Assembly (NCBI GenBank): GCA_017745195.1 | Contig: JAGHZW010000088.1 | Coordinates: forward strand, 1,760 to 38,958 | Source: Pseudoxanthomonas sp. | Lineage (GTDB): Bacteria; Pseudomonadota; Gammaproteobacteria; Xanthomonadales; Xanthomonadaceae | Length of the DNA: 37,199 nt | Direction: 5' to 3' | Shown: one piece after another, positions 1 through 7,550 of the stretch | Position numbering within the stretch: the stretch's first letter is position 1 | How the letters are laid out: each line of letters starts with the position of its first letter | Notes under the pieces: model-generated | Database searches by the model: none | Seen by the model: the letters and a program-made list of their open reading frames with translations, nothing else | Told to the model about the DNA's origin: nothing | Translations under genes and position numbers: made by a program

Positions 1-1862
1 ATTGGATCCTGGTGGTCGCGCCGGCCAATGACCCGTCCGCCGGCCACGCGGTCACCGACGACAAGGCGCGCGGCATCCGCAACTACTTCTGGTCGCAGCG
101 GCCCGACACGCTGCTGTACCTGCGCGACAACGGCGGCGACGAGGACTTCCACCTGTACGCGGTGGACCTGGCCAGCAACCAGACCCGCGACCTCACCCCG
201 TTCCCGAAGACCACCGCGATGGTGGTCAGCGTCAGTCCTACCCAGCCCGACAGCATCCTGGTCGGCATGAACGACCGCGACCCCAAGTGGCACGACCTGT
301 ACCGCGTCGACCTGGCCAGCGGCACGCGCACCCTGGTCGAGAAGAACACGCAGGAGATCGCCGGTTACATCGCCGATGGCGACTACAACCTGCGCTTCGC
401 CCAGCGCTCGCGCCCGGACGGCGGCATGGACATCCTCAAGCGCGCCGGCGCCGCCTGGGAGAAGGCCGACGACGTGCCGTTCAAAGACGTGCTCACCACC
501 AACGTGCTGGGCCTGACCAACGACGGCAAGACCCTGTACCTGTCCGACTCGCGCAACCGCAATACCGCCGCGGTCTATGCGATCGACAGCGCCAGCGGCC
601 AGCGCAACCTGCTGGCCGAGGATGCGCGCGCCGACATCGGAGGCGGCCTGGCCGATCCTCGCACCGGACAGCTGCAGGCGGTATCGGTCGACTACCTGCG
701 CCAGGAATGGAAGCCGCTCGGCGACGCGCTGACCGCCGACCTCAAGACGCTCGAAGGCATCGGTCCGGGCGAAGCGAACATCAACGCGCGCACGCTCGAC
801 GACAAGACCTGGATCGTCGCCTACTCGGCCGCCGAATCGCCGGTGGTCTACTACCGCTACGACCGCACACCCGGCGCCGAAGGCAAGCTGACCAGACTGT
901 TCTCCTCGCGCCCGGCGCTGGACGGCAAGCCGCTGGCGCCGATGTGGCCGCAGGAGATCAAGTCGCGCGACGGCCTGACCCTGCCCAGCTACCTCACCCT
1001 GCCGGTGCAGTCCGATCCCGATGGCGACGGCAAGCCCAACGCGCCGGTGCCGATGGTGCTGCTGGTCCACGGCGGCCCGTGGGCGCGCGACGACTACGGC
1101 TACAGCAGCTGGGACCAGTGGCTGGCCAACCGCGGCTACGCGGTGATGCTGGTCAACTACCGCGGCTCGACCGGCTTCGGCAAGGCGTTCACCAATGCCG
1201 GCGATGGCGAGTGGGCCGGCAAGATGCACGACGACCTGATCGACGCGGTGCAGTGGGCGGTCGGCCAGGGCATCACCACCGCCGACAAGGTCGCGATCAT
1301 GGGCGGCAGCTACGGCGGCTACGCCACGCTCGCCGGCCTGACCTTCACCCCCGACACCTTCGCCTGCGGCGTGGACATCGTCGGCCCGTCCAACCTCGCC
1401 ACGCTGCTGGCCACCGTGCCGCCGTACTGGGCCAGCTTCTACGAGCAGCTGGCCCGGCGCATGGGCGACCCGCGCACCGAGGAAGGCAGGAAGTGGCTGA
1501 CCGAGCGCTCGCCGCTGACCCACGCCGACAGGATCGTGCGGCCGCTGCTGATCGGCCAGGGCGCCAACGACCCGCGGGTGAAGCAGGCCGAGAGCGACCA
1601 GATCGTCGAGGCGATGAAGGCCAAGAACATCCCGGTCACCTACGTGCTGTTCCCCGACGAGGGCCACGGCTTCGCCCGCCCGGAGAACAACAAGGCCTTC
1701 AACGCGATCACCGAGAACTTCCTCGCCAAGTGCCTGGGCGGCCGCGCCCAGCCGATCGGCGAGGACCTGAAGGGGTCGAGCGTCACCGTGCCCACCGGCG
1801 CCGACGGCGTCGAGGGCCTGGGCGCGGCGCTGCAGGCGCACACGCAGGACGTGCGGAAGTAA
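1..1862 (+). CDS. S9 family (prolyl oligopeptidase) peptidase, 5'-truncated
   Basis: This is the C-terminal 620 or so residues of a serine peptidase of family S9. The frame is open through the left edge (codons begin at base 3), so the true start and any signal peptide lie outside the window. The first half fits the beta-propeller region that limits substrate access. The second half is an alpha/beta-hydrolase domain with an HGGP oxyanion motif near base 1070. The catalytic triad is visible: Ser in GGSYGGY (codon 1308-1310), Asp in GANDPR (1569-1571) and His in DEGHGF (1665-1667). Family members cleave short peptides, often in the periplasm of Xanthomonadales. A 60-residue tail after the hydrolase core has no recognised motif. 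The gene converges with the dehydrogenase gene downstream, and a strong hairpin separates them. The family call is secure; the substrate is unknown. Confidence 0.93.
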   Translation, partial: WILVVAPANDPSAGHAVTDDKARGIRNYFWSQRPDTLLYLRDNGGDEDFHLYAVDLASNQTRDLTPFPKTTAMVVSVSPTQPDSILVGMNDRDPKWHDLYRVDLASGTRTLVEKNTQEIAGYIADGDYNLRFAQRSRPDGGMDILKRAGAAWEKADDVPFKDVLTTNVLGLTNDGKTLYLSDSRNRNTAAVYAIDSASGQRNLLAEDARADIGGGLADPRTGQLQAVSVDYLRQEWKPLGDALTADLKTLEGIGPGEANINARTLDDKTWIVAYSAAESPVVYYRYDRTPGAEGKLTRLFSSRPALDGKPLAPMWPQEIKSRDGLTLPSYLTLPVQSDPDGDGKPNAPVPMVLLVHGGPWARDDYGYSSWDQWLANRGYAVMLVNYRGSTGFGKAFTNAGDGEWAGKMHDDLIDAVQWAVGQGITTADKVAIMGGSYGGYATLAGLTFTPDTFACGVDIVGPSNLATLLATVPPYWASFYEQLARRMGDPRTEEGRKWLTERSPLTHADRIVRPLLIGQGANDPRVKQAESDQIVEAMKAKNIPVTYVLFPDEGHGFARPENNKAFNAITENFLAKCLGGRAQPIGEDLKGSSVTVPTGADGVEGLGAALQAHTQDVRK

Positions 1863-1873
1863 CTGTCACGAAG

Positions 1874-1898
1874 GCGGGCGCCGGAGTCCGGCGCCCGC
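1874..1898. terminator. GC-rich hairpin between convergent genes
   Basis: Perfect 12-base inverted repeat (1874-1885 and 1887-1898) around a single centre base; as RNA it would form a stem of about 10 bp with a short loop. It lies 12 bases after the S9 peptidase stop and 3 bases from the stop of the facing dehydrogenase gene, so it could end transcription from both sides. Neither strand has a U-tract, so intrinsic termination is not assured. Confidence 0.55.
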
Positions 1899-1900
1899 TG

Positions 1901-3070
1901 CTATGGCTGCCAGACCGTGCCGAGCGGATCGAGCTCCATCGTGTCCATCGTCCCGCCGCGCCAGCCGAAGCCGCAGACGGCGAGGACGCCTTCGTTCATC
2001 GGGTCCAGGCCCAGAGCCTCGTCCAGGCACGTCTCGTTGATCGCGCACGTCACGTAGGCGGCCAGGCCGGCCTCGGTGGCCGAGAGGTACAACGTCTGCG
2101 AGAGGTGGCCCGCCTCCAGCAGGACCGCGCGGTAGGCCTTCGCGTGCTGGCGGTATTTCCAGAAGTTCCGCGCATAGCGCGGGGCCATGATCGCGAGCAC
2201 GTGGGCATCGGCGAACCAGGTCTGGCCGGCGACGGCCTCGCACATGAGCTTTTCCAGCGGCATTGCGGGATCGGGCAGGCGGCCCAGCGCGTGCTCAATG
2301 GGGTCGTAGTAGTAGATCCCGGGGTCCAGGCCGGTCACGTCCCTGACCACGACAAAGGCATCCACCGGGTGAAGCCCGCCCCCCGAAGGGCAGTTCTTCT
2401 TCAGGAATACCGTATCAGGCGTCACGGATACCACCGCCTGCGCCGCGAACACGCGCTCGAGAACCTGGGTCAGCGACGCCAGCGGAAGTGCCCGTGATCG
2501 ATCAAAGTTGCGGCACGTAGCCCTCCGCCTGAGCAGGTCGTCGAAGCCGTTCAACGCACTTCGCTGCAACGCGACCTTGGAGACGAGGTCGTCACGAATG
2601 GCGCGTTCCGGCGGCGGCGGTCCCAGAACGTCCCGCAACTTGTCTGCCGTTTCCGTGCCCGTGCTCTGCATGGCCTCGACGGCATCCACCCCGTTCCAGC
2701 GGGTCAGGCCGTGTGCAAGGGCCGAGAGTGGATGCCAGTGGCTGCGCCTGAGTGCCTCGTCCCTTGCGCGGAATGGATCGTCGGGTCCCGCCTGATCGGC
2801 AAGGACCAGTCCCCGGTCGATGAGCTCCTTCAGCTTCGGCTGCCACTCGTCCGGCAGGTCGGCCGGTTCGCTCCATTGCTCGGGGCTGAGACCGCCAATG
2901 ACCTCGCGGGCCAATGCATCCACCACATGCTCAGCGCCCAGGTGTGGTGCCAGGGCGATCCAGGAGCGAACACGCCTGGCGCCTGTCCCGCCGGCGAGAA
3001 GATCATCCAGGTCGAAAGTGACCTCCTCCCTGGATTCGAGATAGAGCACCTTGCACCGGCGAACCCTCAT
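1901..3070 (-). CDS. SagB/ThcOx-like putative peptide maturation dehydrogenase
   Basis: A 389-residue flavin-type dehydrogenase of the nitroreductase superfamily, closest by eye to SagB-type enzymes, which oxidise azolines to azoles in ribosomal peptide products. The N-terminal 170 residues are a helical region without clear motifs. The flavoprotein domain follows: an RRRATCRNF segment, then CPSGGGLHPVDAF and GIYYYDP (SagB equivalents are PSAGGLYP and GLYHYDP), then AYRAVLLEAGHLSQTLYL and a C-terminal GFGWRGG. I recall a computational family of exactly this type (TIGR04511) found beside a putative modified peptide and a cyclase, as here. I chose the ATG at 3070 because GAGGAAGG sits just upstream; an in-frame ATG at 3085 has a poorer ribosome-binding site. 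No YcaO cyclodehydratase is present, so the reaction may not be azoline oxidation. The gene is divergent from the peptide gene, 78 bases away. Confidence 0.85.
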   Translation of the reverse strand: MRVRRCKVLYLESREEVTFDLDDLLAGGTGARRVRSWIALAPHLGAEHVVDALAREVIGGLSPEQWSEPADLPDEWQPKLKELIDRGLVLADQAGPDDPFRARDEALRRSHWHPLSALAHGLTRWNGVDAVEAMQSTGTETADKLRDVLGPPPPERAIRDDLVSKVALQRSALNGFDDLLRRRATCRNFDRSRALPLASLTQVLERVFAAQAVVSVTPDTVFLKKNCPSGGGLHPVDAFVVVRDVTGLDPGIYYYDPIEHALGRLPDPAMPLEKLMCEAVAGQTWFADAHVLAIMAPRYARNFWKYRQHAKAYRAVLLEAGHLSQTLYLSATEAGLAAYVTCAINETCLDEALGLDPMNEGVLAVCGFGWRGGTMDTMELDPLGTVWQP

Positions 3071-3121
3071 GCCTTCCTCTTTCATGCGACGCGTTTCCCG
3101 TTAAGCTTCGCTGCGAAACCA

Positions 3122-3142
3122 CCCCTGACGGGTGGTCAGGGG
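3122..3142. promoter_or_regulatory. Inverted repeat covering the peptide gene's ribosome-binding site
   Basis: CCCCTGAC (3122-3129) and GTCAGGGG (3135-3142) are perfect 8-base complements with a 5-base spacer. The right arm contains AGGGG, the likely Shine-Dalgarno sequence 6 bases before the peptide ATG at 3149. If transcribed, the hairpin would hide the ribosome-binding site. As DNA, the dyad in a 78-base divergent promoter region is a plausible operator. An alternative pairing CCACC/GGTGG (3119-3123 with 3131-3135) is mutually exclusive with it. Confidence 0.55.
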
Positions 3143-3148
3143 AAACCG

Positions 3149-3469
3149 ATGTCCGATCCGAACCAGGGGGCCGCACCGGCTCCCCTCGCTCCCGAAGTCG
3201 CCGACCGCCTGCTCGACCTGCTGGCAAGTGATGACGAATTCCGGGATCTCTTCGCTCGAGACCCCGCGGCGGCGCTGGTCAAGGCCGGCTACGACCCCGG
3301 CGCGGCAGAAGACCTCAAGCTGCTCCATTCCCGCCTGAAGGTCGGAGGCCTGGCTTCCAAGGACGCCATCGCCTCGGCGCGCGACGAGATCCGCTCGTCG
3401 CTGACCTCGGGCTTGGGCATGCAGCCGATCCTGCTCAATATCCAGTCAAAGGGCACGCGCGACGCGTAA
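3149..3469 (+). CDS. Putative modified peptide (NHLP/Nif11-like leader) precursor
   Basis: A 106-residue small protein that looks like a ribosomal natural-product precursor. Residues 12-65 form an acidic, helical leader with LASDDEFRDLFARDP, which resembles Nif11/nitrile-hydratase-like leader peptides. KVGG follows at residues 64-67, a typical double-glycine cleavage site. The remaining 39 residues would be the core: rich in Ser, Ala and basic/acidic pairs, with GLGMQPILLNIQ near the end. There is no cysteine anywhere, so thiazole or lanthionine formation is excluded; Ser and Thr remain possible sites. I recall the family TIGR04509 (putative modified peptide), whose neighbours match this locus. 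The ATG at 3149 is chosen for its AGGGG ribosome-binding site and the leader motif; the frame is open upstream but unlike protein. The stop lies 2 bases from the stop of the facing cyclase gene. Confidence 0.82.
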   Translation: MSDPNQGAAPAPLAPEVADRLLDLLASDDEFRDLFARDPAAALVKAGYDPGAAEDLKLLHSRLKVGGLASKDAIASARDEIRSSLTSGLGMQPILLNIQSKGTRDA

Positions 3470-3471
3470 CC

Positions 3472-6027
3472 TCACTTTGCCTGGGCCGGCGGCAGTCTCG
3501 TCATTTCCAACCGCCGCTCCAGCACGTCCCGGTCACCAGCCGCCGCGGCCAGCGCGGTGGCGTGGCGCTCGGCGAGCCGGGCATCGACCACGTTGAGAGC
3601 CTGCTGGCACCACGCACAGCCATACTCCGCGTAGGCCCGCCCCCTGTTACCTGCAAGCCAGCGGGCCTGTGCGAGCGCGGCGTCGGCTTCACCTGCAGCC
3701 ATGTAGGCCTCCATCAGGGCGACCCTGGCCTGCAGCGGCTCTGTTCCGTCGACGATGGCATTGAGGGAAGCGATCGCCTCGTTCGGTTTTCCTGCGAGGA
3801 TCAGCCGGCGGGCCGCCAGCACCGTGGCGAGGGATTTGACCGGCTGGATCGAGGCCAGTCTGTCGTTCTCCTTCAGCGCCGCCGAGACGGCCGCGGCCGG
3901 TGACGGGTCGCCCATCCGCTGCGCCAACAGCGCGGCATGCAAGGCTAGCGTTGCATCGTCACGCTGGTCCATGCCGCTGGTGGGCTGCCGCGCGGCCGTC
4001 AGGGCAGCGTCGACCGCCGACCGCAACACCTGCTTCGAAGTGTCCGCGTCCCCCATCGCCCAGAGTGCGACCGCCAGCGGGAGATAGCTCTGGCGGAAGC
4101 GGGCGGCATCCTTGACCGCCCTTGCATGTACCCGATCCGCCTCGGCCCTCGCGAGGCGCCACTTCCCTTCGTCGAGGTACATCGACACGCGTTCGAAGTA
4201 GGTCAGCTTGAGCTGGTCGTCGGACGGCCAAAGCTTCTCCGCTGCAGCGAAGTCTCCTGCTGCCGCCAATGCTGCGACCTGCCAGATCCGCATGCCCGGC
4301 GTGCCGGTATCACCGGCGGACGACAGGATCCGCCGGGCCTCGTCGAACTCGCCGCGTGCCAGGCGGAGCCGACCCAGAAGCTCCATGGAAACCTGCGCGA
4401 ACTCGCTCTGCTTGACCGCCGCACGTGAAGCAAAGTCCAGCGCCTGCCCGTAACTGTTGTGGACCTCGAGCGCGAAGGCGGTGTTGGTCAGCGCGGGAAA
4501 ATAATCGGGATACATCTTCGCCATCTGCATCCAGGCATCGGCGGCATGCTCTGGATCTTCCAGCTGCACCACCCACGCGTCGAGATAGACCTGGTCTCTT
4601 CCCTTCAGGTTCGCCCGCAGTTCCTGGGCCTTCCTGAGGTATGGCATTCCCTCCGCCTGCTGGTCCAGCACGTTGTAGGCCCGCATGACGCCGATATGGG
4701 CCAGCGCGAACTCGGGATCGAACGAGATCGCCCGCTTGTAGAAATCCCTGGCTTGGACGTAGTTGCCCGTTCCGTAGGCTTCCTGGCCCAGGGCGTAAGC
4801 CCGAAGGGCATCCAGGCTCCGCGTCGCCACTTGCGGAAGGGGTTTGGAATCCTTCGAGAGTGCAACGCTGCCTTCGCCCAGCGCCGATCGCAACGACGCC
4901 GTAACCTCGTCGATCGATTCGAGGGTCGATTCCATCCCGACCCCATGCGCCGAGGTGGAGAACAAGGTCTCCCTCGTCCGCGGATCGACGAGTTCCAGGC
5001 TGACATGAACCTGGCCGCCCACCTCCGATACCGAAGGGAGGACCAGGCCAAGCGCGCCGTCGCGAATCGCCACTTCGGATCCGACCTCGCGATCCACCAG
5101 CGCGAGCATCGGACGCCCCATGCGCGAGAGGGTATCCCGCACTTTCAGCTCCGACAGCACGTTGATATGCCGCGACTGCTCCAGGCTCAGCCGGAACGCC
5201 TGTTCCAGCGAATCGTCCAGCACGGTCTGGCCGGTGAGGTTGCGCAGGTCGCCCACCACCACCCAGTCGCGCTCGGCGAAGGCGATCGCCGGCTCAGGGC
5301 GGGTCATGAACCAGCCGCCGACGACCAGGCCGACCACGGCGGCCGCTTCGGCGGCCAAGGCGAGGGGATGCCGCCACGCCGGAACATCGCGCCGCGCCTT
5401 GGCGTCGCCGCGCGGCGCGCGCAGCGGGGCCAGGCCCGGTTCGCCCACTTCATGTATTTCCTGCGGCTTGGGCACGCCCTTGAACAGCCAGCGGCCGTGG
5501 GTACGCCATTGCAACGCGTCGCCGCGCTCGCCCAGATCGCTTGCCGAGCGCCGCAGCAACGGCTCGGCCACCGACGACAGCAGGATCTGCCCGGGTCGGG
5601 CCAGGTGCATCAGCCGCGCGGCGAAGGGCTTGGCCAGGCCTTCCACTTCCACCTGCTTGGCGCCGGCGTCCACCGCCTCCTGGCTGTTGCGCCAGATCAG
5701 CACTTCGCCGACGTGCAGGCCTGCGCGCGCCAGCATCGGCCCGATGCGGTGCGCGCGGCCCAGCGCATCCAGGCCACGGCGGTAGTCCAGGGCAAAACCG
5801 AGGCCGTCGAGCGGGCGCTCGAACAGCATCAGCAGTCCGTCGGAGCGGTCGATCAGGCGGCCACGCCAGCGCTGCTGCAACTCCAGCACCAGCCGGTCGT
5901 GGTCGCGGAACAGGGCGGCGGCGACGCTGTCGCCCAGCTTCTCGACCAGGCTGGTCGAGTCGCACAGGTCGGTCAGCAGCAGGGTCCGCAGCTGCGGTGC
6001 ACGGGCATCGTGTGGCATGCCGTCCAT
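3472..6027 (-). CDS. Putative peptide modification system cyclase: class III cyclase-like, membrane segment, TPR region
   Basis: An 851-residue protein. Residues 10-190 resemble a class III adenylate/guanylate cyclase domain: LLLTDLCDST with Asp20, RSDG with Asp63, AARL with Arg138, and a closing LFKGVPKPQEI strand. By eye the two metal-binding Asp are kept, but the substrate-selecting Lys position is not Lys, and the Asn four residues before Arg138 is Pro134, so activity is uncertain. Residues 221-241 form one probable transmembrane helix after a basic stretch. Residues 252-370 resemble the TolB-like domain often attached to such cyclases, and 390-830 form a TPR-like helical repeat region, probably outside the membrane. 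The architecture and neighbours match the family I recall as TIGR04510. The gene follows the GGDEF gene by 9 bases, so they are probably cotranscribed. The ATG at 6018 is an alternative start. Confidence 0.82.
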   Translation of the reverse strand: MDGMPHDARAPQLRTLLLTDLCDSTSLVEKLGDSVAAALFRDHDRLVLELQQRWRGRLIDRSDGLLMLFERPLDGLGFALDYRRGLDALGRAHRIGPMLARAGLHVGEVLIWRNSQEAVDAGAKQVEVEGLAKPFAARLMHLARPGQILLSSVAEPLLRRSASDLGERGDALQWRTHGRWLFKGVPKPQEIHEVGEPGLAPLRAPRGDAKARRDVPAWRHPLALAAEAAAVVGLVVGGWFMTRPEPAIAFAERDWVVVGDLRNLTGQTVLDDSLEQAFRLSLEQSRHINVLSELKVRDTLSRMGRPMLALVDREVGSEVAIRDGALGLVLPSVSEVGGQVHVSLELVDPRTRETLFSTSAHGVGMESTLESIDEVTASLRSALGEGSVALSKDSKPLPQVATRSLDALRAYALGQEAYGTGNYVQARDFYKRAISFDPEFALAHIGVMRAYNVLDQQAEGMPYLRKAQELRANLKGRDQVYLDAWVVQLEDPEHAADAWMQMAKMYPDYFPALTNTAFALEVHNSYGQALDFASRAAVKQSEFAQVSMELLGRLRLARGEFDEARRILSSAGDTGTPGMRIWQVAALAAAGDFAAAEKLWPSDDQLKLTYFERVSMYLDEGKWRLARAEADRVHARAVKDAARFRQSYLPLAVALWAMGDADTSKQVLRSAVDAALTAARQPTSGMDQRDDATLALHAALLAQRMGDPSPAAAVSAALKENDRLASIQPVKSLATVLAARRLILAGKPNEAIASLNAIVDGTEPLQARVALMEAYMAAGEADAALAQARWLAGNRGRAYAEYGCAWCQQALNVVDARLAERHATALAAAAGDRDVLERRLEMTRLPPAQAK

Positions 6028-6036
6028 CCCCGTGCC

Positions 6037-7074
6037 TCAGGTCGCCGGCACGCCGGCGCCATCGATCCAGAACGCGCGGTTGCCGCCCTGTCGCTTGGCT
6101 TCGTACAGCGCCGCATCGGCGCGGGCATACCAGTCGTTCCAGTCCTGCTCCGGCTCGACCAGGCAGGCGCCGACGCTGACCGGGCAGATCGTCGGCACCT
6201 GCTGCTGCAGCAGCAGCAGGTTGCGCGTGGCGGCGACCACGAAGTCGGCGTAGCGCATCACGTCCTCGCGCTTCTGCGCCGACACCAGCAGGCAGAACTC
6301 GTCGCCGCCCAGGCGGCAGGGCACGTCTTCGGCACCGGCGACCGAGCGCAGGATGCCGGCGATGTTCTGCAGCACGCGGTCGCCGATCAGGTGGCCGTGG
6401 TCGTCGTTGACCTGCTTGAAGCGGTCGCAGTCCACCAGCACCAGGCCCATCGCCTCCTGGTTGCCGAGCCGGCGGCATTCCTGCAGGTGCAGGGTCAGGC
6501 CGCGGCGGTTGTACAGGCCGGTGAGCTCGTCGGTGCGGATCAGCTCTTCGGTCTGGTTGAGCTGGTGGGTGGTGGCGTAGAGGTTGTCGAGCGCCGTCTC
6601 CAGGTCCTGGTTGCGGCGGCGCAGCTGGCGGATCAGGCTCTGCTCGTTGAGCACCACGCGGGTGATCGAGCGGCGCAGGAACTGCGCCACCAGGCCGGGG
6701 TCACGTTCGACCAGGCGCTGGAATTCCTCTTCGCCCAGCTCCACCAGGCGGCCGTCGGTGACGGCCACCGCGTCGGCGCTGCGGGTGTGCTCGCCGATCA
6801 GCAGGCCCAGCTCGCCGAAGAACTCCTGCGGGCCGAGCTGCTTGGTCGCCAGGTCGTTGCCGAAGTCCAGCTCGACCCGGCCGTCGGCGATGACGTACAT
6901 GAGTTCGCCCGCATCGCCGCGGCGGAAAACACGCTCGCCGGCATGCACCGCGCGATCGTGGCCGACCGCGGCGAACAGGTTGAATTCGCGCATGGCCAAG
7001 GCGGCACCCGCGCCGGCGCCACCTTCCTGGTCGATCTTGTCTCGGACGTTGCGTGTCACGCCGTCGCTCGACAT
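6037..7074 (-). CDS. Cyclic-nucleotide-binding GGDEF diguanylate cyclase
   Basis: A 345-residue soluble sensor-output protein. Residues 32-135 form a cyclic-nucleotide-binding (CAP-like) domain, with the phosphate-binding cassette FFGELGLL..HTRSADAV at 85-104. A helical linker (143-180) leads to a GGDEF domain (182-340) with an intact RLGGDEF at 254-260, so synthesis of c-di-GMP from two GTP is expected. The inhibitory I-site RxxD is absent: the equivalent positions read GAED, so product inhibition through that site is unlikely. The frame stays open upstream, but I chose the ATG at 7074 because GGGAG precedes it and the upstream translation looks non-coding. Its stop is 9 bases before the cyclase start. 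That suggests an operon in which a cyclic nucleotide made by the cyclase is sensed here (inference). Confidence 0.88.
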   Translation of the reverse strand: MSSDGVTRNVRDKIDQEGGAGAGAALAMREFNLFAAVGHDRAVHAGERVFRRGDAGELMYVIADGRVELDFGNDLATKQLGPQEFFGELGLLIGEHTRSADAVAVTDGRLVELGEEEFQRLVERDPGLVAQFLRRSITRVVLNEQSLIRQLRRRNQDLETALDNLYATTHQLNQTEELIRTDELTGLYNRRGLTLHLQECRRLGNQEAMGLVLVDCDRFKQVNDDHGHLIGDRVLQNIAGILRSVAGAEDVPCRLGGDEFCLLVSAQKREDVMRYADFVVAATRNLLLLQQQVPTICPVSVGACLVEPEQDWNDWYARADAALYEAKRQGGNRAFWIDGAGVPAT

Positions 7075-7512
7075 CCCACGGCTCCCGTACCCGGCCCCCC
7101 CCGGGTGAAGGGCGAGCATACCATTGGCCCGCGTACGGGACGGCGGGGCAGCGACCATGGCGGAGCGACCGGCCATCGGGTCGTGGCGGCCGCCCTGGAT
7201 GCGGGTCGCGGATCGCCGGGCCGGATGATGGGCCTCGCGTGGCCGGACCGGGCCGACCGGATGACTGCCCGGATGCGGCGATCCGCACGAGCGGCAGCCG
7301 ATCACCTCGCCTTCGGGCGTGCGCAGGCGCACCGATCCGCCTGGACCGTGGCGCCCGGGGGCGCGGTCATCTGTCGCCGGACCAGCCGCCGACGGATCGC
7401 GCGGGCACAGACAACCTGCTCGCATTCCATCCCCCATGTCGCCAGCAACGGCGACTCCTGAATGGGTGAACGCCGGAACGCGACGGTGACGGCCAGCGCC
7501 GCCACACCCCCT
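7075..7512. other. 438-base gap upstream of the GGDEF gene, with a C8 tract
   Basis: I see no convincing gene. Open frames on both strands have irregular codon use and low-complexity translations. Just upstream of the GGDEF start, a run of eight C (7095-7102) is flanked by ACCCGG (7089-7094) and CCGGGT (7101-7106), which together form a small hairpin. The promoter of the GGDEF-cyclase operon should lie here, but no clear -10/-35 pair stands out. Confidence 0.5.
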
Positions 7513-7534
7513 AAAAAAACGGGTGCGCCCGTTT
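7513..7534 (-). terminator. Rho-independent terminator of aceBA
   Basis: Read on the minus strand, AAACGGG, a 4-base loop and CCCGTTT are followed by a run of T (bases 7513-7519 are A on the plus strand). This is a classic intrinsic terminator about 60 bases after the aceA stop. Confidence 0.8.
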
Positions 7535-7550
7535 CCGGGTGCACCCGCAA

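Noticed and set aside
287-2497. 736-residue open frame overlapping the S9 peptidase in another frame
   Set aside because: Its sequence is Arg/Gly/Pro-rich and low complexity, a typical shadow of a GC-rich gene with an intact catalytic triad.
1901-3070. Possibility that the SagB-like protein is an ordinary nitroreductase
   Set aside because: The PSGGGLHP and GIYYYDP motifs, the extra N-terminal region and the adjacent precursor peptide fit the SagB-like group better.
4459-7461. 1000-residue open frame on the plus strand opposite the cyclase and GGDEF genes
   Set aside because: High GC produces long antisense frames. Its translation is low in motifs and rich in Gln/His/Arg, while the minus strand carries clear domains.
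7302-7550. 82-residue minus-strand frame near the aceA terminator with a hydrophobic stretch
   Set aside because: It crosses the intrinsic terminator and starts within a palindrome, with no clear ribosome-binding site.
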